Made by a program: the position numbers and the translations under genes. A stretch of DNA of 64,000 nt from Clostridia bacterium (GTDB lineage: Bacteria > Bacillota > TC1 > UBA5767). Positions 1-7,782 of the stretch are shown one piece after another. The notes below the pieces were generated by a model. It was not told where the DNA came from. It worked only from the letters and a program-made list of their open reading frames with translations, and made no database searches. Numbering within the stretch: position 1 is the stretch's first letter; each line of letters begins with the position of its first letter. The stretch is from positions 620,001 through 684,000 of the forward strand of contig CP069393.1 of NCBI GenBank assembly GCA_016887505.1, read 5' to 3'.

Positions 1-1008
1 GGGATTTACTGCTGTATTTGCAAACAAGGATAACATTATTACACCAAGCATACCACCCACACCATGGACACCCCAGACGTCCAAAGAATCGTCCCAGTTC
101 ATTTTGTTTTTCAAGGATACGGCAGCAAAGCATACTATGCCAGCTGAGATACCAATGAATATAGCGATAGTAGGACTAACAAATCCAGCTGCTGGCGTTA
201 TGGTTGCAAGTCCTGCTACAGCACCTGTAAGAAGACCAACAAATTTGGGCTTTCCCACTTTTTTCCATTCAATAATCAGCCAAGTAATTGCCGCAAAAGA
301 TGCAGCGATATCTGTGTTTAAAAAAGCGAGTGCGGTAGTGCTATCTACCCTCAGCTCAGAGCCTGCGTTGAAACCGTACCAGCCAAACCACAAAAGTGCT
401 GTACCAATCGCTATCAGAGGGATACTGTGTGGATTATTAGCTTTAACATGGCGTTGGCCTACATAGAAGACTGAGGCTAAAGCAGCCATACCTGCAGTGG
501 TATGTACGACAATTCCTCCTGCAAAATCAAGGACACCTAATTGTGCTAAAATACCACCACCCCATACCATATGTGTAAGAGGAAAATATACAATAAACAA
601 CCACATCACTTGAAAGAATAGATAGGCTTTAAATCTTATACGTTCAGTGAAAGCACCTGTAATCAGAGCAGGGGTGATAACCGCAAACATCATCTGATAT
701 GCCACAAATACCAATAGTGGTATGTTATTAGTAGGCGAGAGTGCATCATTTAAACCAATTCCTTTTAAGAATGCCATATCTAGATTACCAATAATTCCAT
801 AGACATCTCCGCTAAAACATAGTGAATATCCAAAGGTAACCCAAATTATTGTAGTAATTCCTAAAGACACAAAACTTTGTAACATAATTGCTAGAACACT
901 TTTTCGACCTACAAGACCTCCATAAAAAAAGGCTAACCCCGGTGTCATCAGCATTACTAAACTTGTAGCCAATAACATAAATCCCGTGCTGCCAGTATCA
1001 AAAGCCAT
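1..1008 (-). CDS. amt: Ammonium transporter (Amt family), 3' end cut by window edge
   Basis: Read on the minus strand from ATG at 1008, the frame stays open to the window edge, giving about 336 residues of an Amt/MEP ammonium channel. The N-terminus has the typical segment ending in TPGLAFFYGGLVGRK. Further on are a GGIVVHTTAG segment with the first pore histidine and, close to the cut, DVWGVHGVGG with the second. The protein is hydrophobic throughout, as expected for an 11-helix membrane channel. An AGGAG lies just upstream of the ATG. A PII gene often follows amt, but that side is outside the window. The IS256 element begins 80 bp upstream of the start codon, so the native upstream region has been displaced. 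Confidence 0.93.
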   Translation of the reverse strand, partial: MAFDTGSTGFMLLATSLVMLMTPGLAFFYGGLVGRKSVLAIMLQSFVSLGITTIIWVTFGYSLCFSGDVYGIIGNLDMAFLKGIGLNDALSPTNNIPLLVFVAYQMMFAVITPALITGAFTERIRFKAYLFFQVMWLFIVYFPLTHMVWGGGILAQLGVLDFAGGIVVHTTAGMAALASVFYVGQRHVKANNPHSIPLIAIGTALLWFGWYGFNAGSELRVDSTTALAFLNTDIAASFAAITWLIIEWKKVGKPKFVGLLTGAVAGLATITPAAGFVSPTIAIFIGISAGIVCFAAVSLKNKMNWDDSLDVWGVHGVGGMLGVIMLSLFANTAVNP

Positions 1009-1080
1009 ACAAATCACTCCTTTTAATTTATTATGTGAAATATTAAGTAAAGTAGAGGTTAAACAGATATAGATTTTTCT

Positions 1081-1088
1081 TAATTCAG
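1081..1088. repeat. Target site duplication, left copy
   Basis: TAATTCAG directly precedes the left end of the IS256-family element and is repeated exactly at 2440-2447. An 8-bp duplication is typical of this family. Confidence 0.9.
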
Positions 1089-2439
1089 GAGGGTGTAAAA
1101 TAATTGGTGTAAACTCCTGAGATTGTATAAACTAAATCTATCTTCAAGGAGGAACACTATAATGGCCCAGAAAAAACTCATCGACAAACAACTGATCCGC
1201 GAACTCATGAAAGAAGGCGAGCTTAAGGATGTCAAAGACATCCAGTCCCTACTAAAAGCACAGTTCAAAGACATCATGCAAGAAATGCTGGAAGCTGAAC
1301 TGGATCATGAACTCGGATATAGCAAGTATGACTATAAGAACAAGGATACTACAAACAGCCGTAACGGCATTCGTTCTAAAAAGGTTCGTTCCGATTATGG
1401 AGAAATGGAAATTGACATACCTAGAGACCGTAATGGGGATTTTGAACCTGTAATCATTAAGAAAAACCAACGTGATGTTTCAAGTATTGATGACCAGGTC
1501 ATAAGCATGTATGCCAAAGGGATGACTGTCAGAGACATTCAGGATCATCTACATAACCTTTACGGAATTGATGTATCACCAACCATGATTTCACAGATTA
1601 CTGAGAAAATATTACCTGTAATAAAGGAATGGCAGCAACGCCCACTACAAGAGGTTTATGCCCACCTAATCATGGATGCCATCCACTACAAAGTCCGTCA
1701 GGATGGAAAGATAGTCAACAAAGCAGTCTACATCATACTAGGTATTGATTTGGACGGTAAAAAGGACGTTGTAGGTATGTGGGTCGGAGAAAATGAGACC
1801 AGTAAATTTTGGCTTAAAGTGTTAACTGATTTGCAGCATCGTGGTGTTAAGGATGTGCTGATAGTGTCTATCGATGGACTGAATGGCTTTAAAGAAGCAA
1901 TACAGGCTGTTTATCCAGACACCAGAATTCAGCGGTGCATCGTTCATATGATTCGCAATTCAACGAAATACCTGTCCTGGAAGGACCGTAAAGCATTCGT
2001 CAATGATCTTAAACCAATCTACAAAGCAATCAACGAAGATTCCGCTTTGAACGCTCTACAAGATTTAGAAGACAAGTGGGGCGAGAAGTATTATATCGCG
2101 GTAAAACCTTGGAAAGACAACTGGGATGAAGTAGCAACAATGTTCGAGTATCCGGCTGAAATCAGAAGGATGATATACACAACAAACGCCATCGAAAGCT
2201 TTAACCGCCAGCTACGCAAAGTCACGAAATCCAAGAGTGTGTTTCCAACCGATGATGCCCTGTTGAAAATGCTGTATCTGGCAATGATTGATATAACCAA
2301 GAAATGGACTATGAGGACTCGGGACTGGGGTAAAATTATTAATCAGCTAGCAATTCACTTCGAGGGACGTATTTGACCTTCCACGAATTGAGTTAAGAAA
2401 AATCTTTAAGGAAGTTTACACCAATTTCTTGACAGACTC
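1089..2439 (+). mobile_element. IS256-family insertion sequence, complete, 1351 bp
   Basis: The element is bounded by imperfect inverted repeats. The left end starts GAGGGTGT and the right end, inverted, starts GAGTCTGT. Both continue into a shared 13-base segment ATTGGTGTAAACT. It is flanked by perfect 8-bp direct repeats (1081-1088 and 2440-2447) and contains one full-length transposase gene. Intact repeats, intact gene and unchanged target duplication suggest a recent, probably still active insertion. Confidence 0.93.
1162..2376 (+). CDS. IS256-family transposase (DDE type)
   Basis: This 404-residue transposase catalyses movement of the surrounding element by a DDE mechanism. The start at 1162 (MAQKKLIDK) is chosen because AAGGAGG sits just upstream; an in-frame ATG at 1123 has no such site. 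The catalytic triad is visible as D172 in LIMDAIHYK, D238 in SIDGLNGF and E345 in NAIESFNRQLRK. The spacing and the C-x2-H after the second Asp (RCIVHMIRN) match the mutator/IS256 family. The usual length is about 390-410 residues, so it appears intact. Confidence 0.96.
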   Translation: MAQKKLIDKQLIRELMKEGELKDVKDIQSLLKAQFKDIMQEMLEAELDHELGYSKYDYKNKDTTNSRNGIRSKKVRSDYGEMEIDIPRDRNGDFEPVIIKKNQRDVSSIDDQVISMYAKGMTVRDIQDHLHNLYGIDVSPTMISQITEKILPVIKEWQQRPLQEVYAHLIMDAIHYKVRQDGKIVNKAVYIILGIDLDGKKDVVGMWVGENETSKFWLKVLTDLQHRGVKDVLIVSIDGLNGFKEAIQAVYPDTRIQRCIVHMIRNSTKYLSWKDRKAFVNDLKPIYKAINEDSALNALQDLEDKWGEKYYIAVKPWKDNWDEVATMFEYPAEIRRMIYTTNAIESFNRQLRKVTKSKSVFPTDDALLKMLYLAMIDITKKWTMRTRDWGKIINQLAIHFEGRI

Positions 2440-2447
2440 TAATTCAG
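2440..2447. repeat. Target site duplication, right copy
   Basis: TAATTCAG, identical to 1081-1088, directly follows the right inverted repeat. Confidence 0.9.
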
Positions 2448-2745
2448 TTTTCTAATAAATCTATTATTTTGCTGAAATCTATAAATATAATAACTTCAAC
2501 TGTGAACAATACAATTCGATTATACACCTCGTGAACAATTTCTCTACACAAATATGACATAAGTTTGTTCATTCGGATTATTTTATAAAAATTTATTCAA
2601 AAAATTCGAATTATCTTAAGTCAATAAAGATTAAGGCATACAAGGCATCCAGAATCTTTACTAAGTTTGACGTGTGATATGATATACTATCTATGACTAA
2701 CAAGTTCAGAAAATTATATAATAGTAAGATTATAAGGAGAAAAGA
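2448..2745. other. Intergenic region between IS256 element and NYN gene
   Basis: This is very AT-rich sequence without a convincing reading frame. The only signals I see are an extended -10 (TGATATACT, 2680-2688) and a second TATAAT at 2717-2722 close to the ribosome binding site of the next gene. Before the insertion this stretch was probably joined to the region upstream of amt, so the two genes were likely divergently transcribed. Confidence 0.6.
2680..2688 (+). promoter_or_regulatory. Extended -10 promoter for NYN-glxK operon
   Basis: TGATATACT fits TGnTATAAT with one mismatch. No good -35 is found at 17 bp, which extended -10 promoters can tolerate. A TATAAT at 2717-2722 is an alternative. 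Confidence 0.45.
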
Positions 2746-3516
2746 ATGGATAAGAGAATTGCGGTATTGATTGACGCAGACAATGTTTCGGAAAAGTATC
2801 TAAAGTATATTTTTGACGAGATATCCAACCATGGTACACCGACGTATAAAAGAATCTACGGGGACTGGACAAACCCTCATTTGGGATCATGGAAAAAACA
2901 ACTTTTGGATAACTCCATCACCCCAATCCAGCAATACAGCTATACTACGGGAAAAAATGCCACGGATGCAGCCCTCATCATTGATGCGATGGATATTTTA
3001 TATTCCGGTAATATTGAAGGATTCTGCATCGTGTCCAGTGATAGTGATTTCACAAAATTAGCAGCAAGACTTCGTGAATCAGGAATGCTGGTTATTGGTA
3101 TGGGAGAGAAAAAGACGCCAAAGCCCTTTATTGCCTCTTGTGAGAAGTTTAAATATCTCGAAGTATTAGCAGGTATGGACAAGGACGAGGAAAAAGAAGT
3201 TTCTGAAAGCAATGCAAAGGGGAGCAAAAAGAGCTCAACTAGTAAGACGAATGGTAGTAGTGAACCAAATATCATGAGCAGGCGCCGCCTGATCCAGGTT
3301 GTAAAAAATATTGTGACTGAGATTTCAGATGAAGATGGATGGGCAAACTTATCTGAAGTGGGCAACATTCTAAACAAACGTTATCCTGACTTTGATACTA
3401 GGAATTATGGACATGCTAAGCTTACACCACTTGTCGCTTCTTTGAATAAATTCAACATAAGCTCAAGACCCTCTAGCAATCCGAATATAAAGCTCAAGTT
3501 TATTAAGATAAAATAG
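2746..3516 (+). CDS. NYN-domain ribonuclease-like protein with OST-HTH/LOTUS domain
   Basis: This 256-residue protein has two parts. Residues 4-141 are an NYN (PIN-like, LabA/DUF88) domain with acidic metal-binding candidates D10 and D12 (LIDADN), D74, D80 (ALIIDAMD) and D99/D101 (SSDSDF). A Ser/Lys-rich linker (about 145-178) leads to an OST-HTH/LOTUS winged-helix domain at about 180-256, a fold known to bind RNA. Family knowledge suggests an RNA-processing nuclease; the substrate is unknown. AAGGAG precedes the ATG. The next gene follows after 8 bp, so they are probably cotranscribed, though glycerate metabolism gives no obvious link. Confidence 0.88.
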   Translation: MDKRIAVLIDADNVSEKYLKYIFDEISNHGTPTYKRIYGDWTNPHLGSWKKQLLDNSITPIQQYSYTTGKNATDAALIIDAMDILYSGNIEGFCIVSSDSDFTKLAARLRESGMLVIGMGEKKTPKPFIASCEKFKYLEVLAGMDKDEEKEVSESNAKGSKKSSTSKTNGSSEPNIMSRRRLIQVVKNIVTEISDEDGWANLSEVGNILNKRYPDFDTRNYGHAKLTPLVASLNKFNISSRPSSNPNIKLKFIKIK

Positions 3517-3524
3517 GAGTACTT

Positions 3525-4679
3525 ATGATAGATAGACAACTTCATGTAGTAGTGGCTCCGGATAGTTTCAAAGGTAGCCTGAGCGCTCATGAGGCTGCCG
3601 TAGCCATAGAAAAAGGTGTCCACGATGTGCTACCAAATGCAGTTGTGGATAAAATTCCCTTATCAGATGGTGGAGAAGGGTTAGTGAAAAATACAATAAA
3701 TGCATTGGGAGGTAGTTTCCGTAGTATTGAAGTTACAGGGCCGGATTTTGAGCCAGTTGTAGCTACCTATGGTTTTCTAGATAAACAGACTGCAGTCATG
3801 GAAATGGCTCAAGCCTCCGGTATTATTCTAAGCAAATGGCACGATCCTTCTAGTACCACTACCTATGGCACTGGTGAAATGATACGTGATGCCATAAAAC
3901 AAGGTGCTAAAAAGATTATTCTAGGTATTGGAGGCAGTGCAACCAATGATGGTGGGATTGGGATGGCCGCAGCATTAGGCGCGCGGTTTCTAGATTCTCA
4001 TGGCAAGGGTGTAGAACTTTCTGGATCGGGACTATCTAGCATTGAATCCATAGATTTATCTTTTTATGACAAAAGAATAAGTGATATCGAAATTGTAGTG
4101 GCCTGTGATGTAACGAATCCACTTTATGGCGAGAATGGTGCTGCCTATGTGTATGCTGCTCAAAAAGGAGCAAATAGTGAGATGATTCGAAGACTGGATA
4201 AAGGGCTTCGAAATTACCACAGAGCTCTACAAAAATCCTTAGGTCTAGATTGTGCAAACAAAGAGGGGGCTGGAGCTGCTGGCGGTTTAGGTGCGGGCTT
4301 GCTGGCTTTTACAAACGCTACCCTAAGACCGGGTATAGAAATAGTTTTCGAACTTCTTGACTTTGATAATAAACTTGCTGGTGTAGACTTGGTTATTACA
4401 GGAGAAGGAAGTATTGATGCGCAGACTTTGGAAGGAAAAGTACTATTAGGTGTAGGCAGGTACACGAAGAAAAGAGGAATTCCGACAATCGCCCTATGCG
4501 GTCAATATAAAGGAGATTTAAGCATATTAAACCAAGAAGGTATTACATCTGTGTTTAGCATCAACCACGAACTGATTGATGAGCAGCTGGCTATCATGAA
4601 GACAGCTGAAACTGTAACACTGACTACAAGACAGATTATCCGCACTGTGAATGCTTTGGGAGTAATGCAGGGAGAGTAA
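3525..4679 (+). CDS. glxK: Glycerate kinase (GckA/GlxK family)
   Basis: This cytoplasmic enzyme phosphorylates D-glycerate with ATP, feeding it into lower glycolysis. The 384-residue length is normal for the family. Diagnostic stretches are APDSFKGSLSA at the N-terminus, PLSDGGEGL, LGIGGSATNDGGIGMAAALG (the glycine-rich ATP/substrate region) and ITGEGSIDAQT near residue 287. The start follows GGAG by a short spacer. It is the middle gene of an apparent three-gene operon, 8 bp after the NYN gene and 5 bp before the formylglutamate amidohydrolase-like gene. The product is 2- or 3-phosphoglycerate depending on subfamily, which I cannot assign. Confidence 0.95.
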   Translation: MIDRQLHVVVAPDSFKGSLSAHEAAVAIEKGVHDVLPNAVVDKIPLSDGGEGLVKNTINALGGSFRSIEVTGPDFEPVVATYGFLDKQTAVMEMAQASGIILSKWHDPSSTTTYGTGEMIRDAIKQGAKKIILGIGGSATNDGGIGMAAALGARFLDSHGKGVELSGSGLSSIESIDLSFYDKRISDIEIVVACDVTNPLYGENGAAYVYAAQKGANSEMIRRLDKGLRNYHRALQKSLGLDCANKEGAGAAGGLGAGLLAFTNATLRPGIEIVFELLDFDNKLAGVDLVITGEGSIDAQTLEGKVLLGVGRYTKKRGIPTIALCGQYKGDLSILNQEGITSVFSINHELIDEQLAIMKTAETVTLTTRQIIRTVNALGVMQGE

Positions 4680-4684
4680 TACTG

Positions 4685-5482
4685 ATGAAGAAACTACCAA
4701 TTTTGTTATCGATTCCCCATGGAGGTGTAAAGGTACCACACTTTTTGGTAGACCGTATTAATTTGACACCATTAGAATTACTAATCGATAGCGATACAAG
4801 AACCAAGGAAGTATTTGGATTCAGCGATTTAGTAGAGGGTTACGTTGATATAGACATTGCTCGTTGCGTAGTAGATGTAAATCGTGCCTATAAAGCGGAT
4901 TCAAAAAGTGTTTTTAAGGATTTATCCCATAACAATAAGAGAATTTGGAAGAATACTGGATTAAGTAGTTTTGAACGGGAGAAGTTGCTTTGCAATTATT
5001 ACCATCCCTACCACTTGAATATAAGCAATATTCTTTCATCCTCCAATATCGAATTGGCCATAGATGCCCATGCCATGATTCCTCAAAAGAGAGCAGGAAA
5101 GCAGGAAGGTAGAATCAAAAGACCCTTATTCTGTATCAGCAACAGAGGCTCCAATGATCCTAGATTTCCTGAAAATAATATTACAGCTCCTTTTTCATTA
5201 ATGAAAAAACTGAAGAAAAATTTAGAAGATGAATTTTCGGACATGCTATTATTTGATACAGAAGATATTGTGAAAATAAATGACCCTTTTCGCGGTGGAT
5301 ATATTACGGCCTACCACGGAACGGATCCCAAGGTTCCTTTTATTCAAATAGAGATTAATCGAGCCCTTTATTTACCACCAGAACAAGCAATTAGCCTTAC
5401 AGAAAGTACGGCAGAAAAAGAACGTATCAAAATCATACGTGATAAGTTGCTACTGGTTATGGAAAAAACAATCTGTGCATAA
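4685..5482 (+). CDS. N-formylglutamate amidohydrolase family protein
   Basis: The 265-residue protein belongs to the FGase (HutG-type) family, zinc-dependent hydrolases removing formate from N-formylglutamate. Visible family features are ILLSIPHGGVKVP at the start, DIDIARCVVDVNRAY, YHPYH (about 104-108), the metal-site segment AIDAHAM and the late IEINRALY. No other histidine-degradation gene is in the window, so a role in the hut pathway is not supported by context and the substrate may differ. Its stop codon is followed at once by a hairpin and T-run (5481-5506), which ends the NYN-glxK-FGase operon. Confidence 0.85.
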   Translation: MKKLPILLSIPHGGVKVPHFLVDRINLTPLELLIDSDTRTKEVFGFSDLVEGYVDIDIARCVVDVNRAYKADSKSVFKDLSHNNKRIWKNTGLSSFEREKLLCNYYHPYHLNISNILSSSNIELAIDAHAMIPQKRAGKQEGRIKRPLFCISNRGSNDPRFPENNITAPFSLMKKLKKNLEDEFSDMLLFDTEDIVKINDPFRGGYITAYHGTDPKVPFIQIEINRALYLPPEQAISLTESTAEKERIKIIRDKLLLVMEKTICA

Positions 5483-5506
5483 TCCCTCCAGGTGGGGGGA
5501 TTTTTT
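5481..5506 (+). terminator. Rho-independent terminator
   Basis: A 9-bp GC-rich stem (AATCCCTCC with GGGGGGATT, one G-U pair), loop AGGT, followed by six T. It closes the 2.7-5.5 kb operon. Confidence 0.85.
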
Positions 5507-5523
5507 ATGCTGCAATTCCGTGA

Positions 5524-5566
5524 TTGACAAAGTAATGGCATCTGTGTATATTGTATATATACAGAA
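5524..5566 (+). promoter_or_regulatory. Promoter and probable operator of the GntR/ABC operon
   Basis: TTGACA (5524-5529) and TATATT (5547-5552) are separated by exactly 17 bp. An imperfect palindrome with arms TCTGTGTATAT and ATATATACAGA (5541-5565) overlaps the -10. YtrA-type GntR proteins usually repress their own operon from such sites, so autoregulation is inferred. Confidence 0.75.
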
Positions 5567-5582
5567 TAGCAGGGAGGAAGAG

Positions 5583-5966
5583 ATGTACATTCCAATATCG
5601 CAGGATTCAGACATACCAATATATCAACAAATAGTTGATGCAATCAAGGATGCCGTACTCTCCGAAGAATTGAAAGAAGGAGAAGCGATGCCTTCGATAC
5701 GAAGTTTGGCTAAGGAACTGGGCATTAGTGCTATTACCAGTAAACGAGCCTACGAAGAACTAGAAAAGATGGGATATATTGTAACAATTCGAAAGAAAGG
5801 CTCCTTTATCCGGGGTGTAAATAAAGCTAAATTGCTAGATGCAAGAAGGAAAATCATACAGGGAAAAATACAAGAAGCTGTTCAAATGGCTAAGAGAACC
5901 CAAATGGAATATGGTGAGTTAGAAAAAATGTTGAAAAAATCTTTTACAGATGAAAGAGAGGAGTAG
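5583..5966 (+). CDS. GntR-family transcriptional regulator, YtrA subfamily
   Basis: This 127-residue regulator has an N-terminal winged helix-turn-helix (about 11-78) with the GntR hallmarks PIYQQIVDAIKDAV, MPSIRSLAKELGIS and GSFI. Only a short helical tail of about 45 residues follows, which is the YtrA architecture lacking a large effector domain. The start at 5583 is preceded by GGGAGGAAG; an upstream in-frame ATG at 5439 overlaps the previous gene and terminator and is rejected. It lies 2 bp before an ABC ATPase gene, the standard YtrA arrangement in which the regulator controls an ABC exporter often induced by cell-wall antibiotics. The inducer is unknown. Confidence 0.93.
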   Translation: MYIPISQDSDIPIYQQIVDAIKDAVLSEELKEGEAMPSIRSLAKELGISAITSKRAYEELEKMGYIVTIRKKGSFIRGVNKAKLLDARRKIIQGKIQEAVQMAKRTQMEYGELEKMLKKSFTDEREE

Positions 5967-5968
5967 CT

Positions 5969-6859
5969 ATGGAAAATATTTTGGAAATAAATGGCATTAC
6001 CAAACGTTATAAGGACTTTACTTTGGACAATATTAATTTATCGTTACAAAAGGGAAGCATAATGGGTTTCATTGGGCCAAATGGAGCAGGAAAGAGTACC
6101 ACAATCAAAGCTATCTTGAATCTCATAAGAATAGATGAGGGAAATATTGAATTTTTTGGAAAAGACAGTAAAAAATTTGAAAGAGAAATCAAAAATAGAA
6201 TTGGATTCGTACTTGATCGAAGCCATTTCTATAAGGAAATATCGTTGGAAAATATGAAAAATATTGTGGCCCCCTTCTATGAAGATTGGAATGAGATGAT
6301 GTTTCAAGAATACTTAAAGCGATTTGAACTCAATCCTAAAAAAAAGATTAAAGCATTATCCAAAGGTATGACCATGAAATTTACACTAAGTCTAGCCTTG
6401 AGCCATAATGCAGAATTGTTAATTATGGATGAACCTACAGATGGACTGGATCCTGTGGTACGTCATGAAGTGGTAGAAATTTTAAATGAACTTACTAGAA
6501 CCGAAGAAAAGACGATACTGTATTCAACGCATATTACTTCCGATATTGATCGACTAGTAGATTATGTGACATATATTAATCGAGGGAAGATTGTGCTGAG
6601 TGAGAGCAAAGAATCTTTGTATGATACGTATGCAATGATTCAGGGGCCGGAAGAAGTTTTAAGTAAAGAACTTTTACGAAAGCAGGCGTCAGACATTGTT
6701 GGATTTAACCGCAATGCTTTTGGATTTAAGGCATTGGTGAAGAATCCTCAAAGTATACGGTCGCGTTATCAAAACAGTATACATTATGCGAATCCTACCT
6801 TGGAAGAAATTTTGATTTATCATAAGAAAGGAGAAGAAGATGTTTCAACTCGTATATAA
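5969..6859 (+). CDS. ABC transporter ATP-binding protein (YtrB-like)
   Basis: The 296-residue nucleotide-binding subunit contains Walker A GPNGAGKST (36-44), the signature-like LSKGMTMKF, Walker B LLIMDEPTDGLD and a switch histidine in STHITSDID. A C-terminal extension of about 80 residues is typical of ABC-2 exporter ATPases. It begins 2 bp after the GntR gene and overlaps the permease start by 20 bp, which indicates translational coupling. It probably energises export by the downstream membrane protein; substrate not predictable. Confidence 0.94.
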   Translation: MENILEINGITKRYKDFTLDNINLSLQKGSIMGFIGPNGAGKSTTIKAILNLIRIDEGNIEFFGKDSKKFEREIKNRIGFVLDRSHFYKEISLENMKNIVAPFYEDWNEMMFQEYLKRFELNPKKKIKALSKGMTMKFTLSLALSHNAELLIMDEPTDGLDPVVRHEVVEILNELTRTEEKTILYSTHITSDIDRLVDYVTYINRGKIVLSESKESLYDTYAMIQGPEEVLSKELLRKQASDIVGFNRNAFGFKALVKNPQSIRSRYQNSIHYANPTLEEILIYHKKGEEDVSTRI

Positions 6860-7499
6860 GGATATCGCTATCCAGAAAAAATCATTTCTTATTGTTTTGG
6901 GATATATACTTTTTTTCGTAGCAATTTTTCAATCACAGCCAAACATGATGTATTCCGCAACGGTGGTAGCTACTACCTATATTTTGGCTATGGGAGGATT
7001 TGCTTTGGATGATCAAGCTGAGGCAGATACCTTCCTAAATAGTCTGCCGGTAACCCGTGCAAATCTGGTAGGAGCCAAGTATGTATCCTTGATGCTATTT
7101 TTTCTGTTTGGAACAGTTTGCTATGGAGTGCTCTATCAGCTGCTTTATTTGTTGGGACTACCAATTCAAATGGGGAGTATCACAATCGAAAACCTAATAG
7201 GGGCGGTAGTAGCTGTAAGTTTAATTAATTCTATTTATTTTCCAATTCTATTTAAAATAGGATATCACAGGGCTAAAATATTCAATTTTATATTGTTCTT
7301 TGGTGTTTTTTCTGGTTTTTCTTTACTGTCGTTAAAAATGCAGAAAAGTACTAGCGTGGGTACATTAAGCAAACTTGAACAATTTATAAACCAAAAACCC
7401 GATATTCTACTAGCAGGAATACTTTTGGCTATGGCTGCAATATTACTTCTTATTTCTTTTGGATTTTCATTGTATTTTTACAAGCGGCGCGACTTTTAA
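6840..7499 (+). CDS. ABC-2 type permease
   Basis: This 219-residue membrane protein shows about six hydrophobic helices (for example SFLIVLGYILFFVAIF and ILLAGILLAMAAILLLISF). The LNSLPVTRANLVGAKYVSL stretch is typical of ABC-2 exporters of the YtrC/bacitracin type. AAAGGAG lies inside the end of the ATPase gene, supporting the 6840 start. It is the last gene of the gntR-ABC operon. Its stop codon overlaps that of the convergent small gene at 7496-7759, and I see no hairpin terminator between them. Confidence 0.88.
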   Translation: MFQLVYKDIAIQKKSFLIVLGYILFFVAIFQSQPNMMYSATVVATTYILAMGGFALDDQAEADTFLNSLPVTRANLVGAKYVSLMLFFLFGTVCYGVLYQLLYLLGLPIQMGSITIENLIGAVVAVSLINSIYFPILFKIGYHRAKIFNFILFFGVFSGFSLLSLKMQKSTSVGTLSKLEQFINQKPDILLAGILLAMAAILLLISFGFSLYFYKRRDF

Positions 7500-7759
7500 A
7501 TTTTATAGAGTATCCAACGGCACTCCTGAATCAAGTATTTTAATTCGTAGCGCCGTTCGGTTTCATCAATCAGACTCTGACAACGATAAATTAAGCTTGC
7601 AATACCGGCTATTTTTTGAGGGTGGACTTCCAGAATCCGGTCCACGTTAATTAAAGTATAACTACCATCTTCTTCCTTTATGCGAAATCTTACGGGACGA
7701 GGATGGTCTTTTTCTTTGAACCAGACGATGGTTTCGATAGGGCTTGAAACGATTTTCAT
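7496..7759 (-). CDS. Small protein of unknown function, cotranscribed with dinB
   Basis: This is an 87-residue soluble protein that I do not recognise. It has a likely beta-rich first half (PVRFRIKEEDGSYTLINVD) and a helical second half rich in Arg/Glu (LIDETERRYELKYLIQE). It begins 23 bp after the stop of DNA polymerase IV on the same strand, with AAAGG-like bases upstream, so it is likely in the same SOS-controlled transcript. A DNA damage or polymerase accessory role is inferred from position only. Confidence 0.72.
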   Translation of the reverse strand: MKIVSSPIETIVWFKEKDHPRPVRFRIKEEDGSYTLINVDRILEVHPQKIAGIASLIYRCQSLIDETERRYELKYLIQECRWILYKI

Positions 7760-7782
7760 ATTTTTTCCTCTAAAAGGTACAA

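Noticed and set aside
104-466. Plus-strand 120-residue frame
   Set aside because: It is the antisense shadow of the amt gene, whose minus-strand frame shows conserved Amt motifs throughout.
2667-2672. TTGACG as -35 for the NYN gene
   Set aside because: Only 10 bp separate it from TATACT. The extended -10 is a better explanation.
7459-7650. Plus-strand 63-residue frame after the ABC permease
   Set aside because: It overlaps the permease end and the minus-strand small gene, and has no ribosome binding site or motif.
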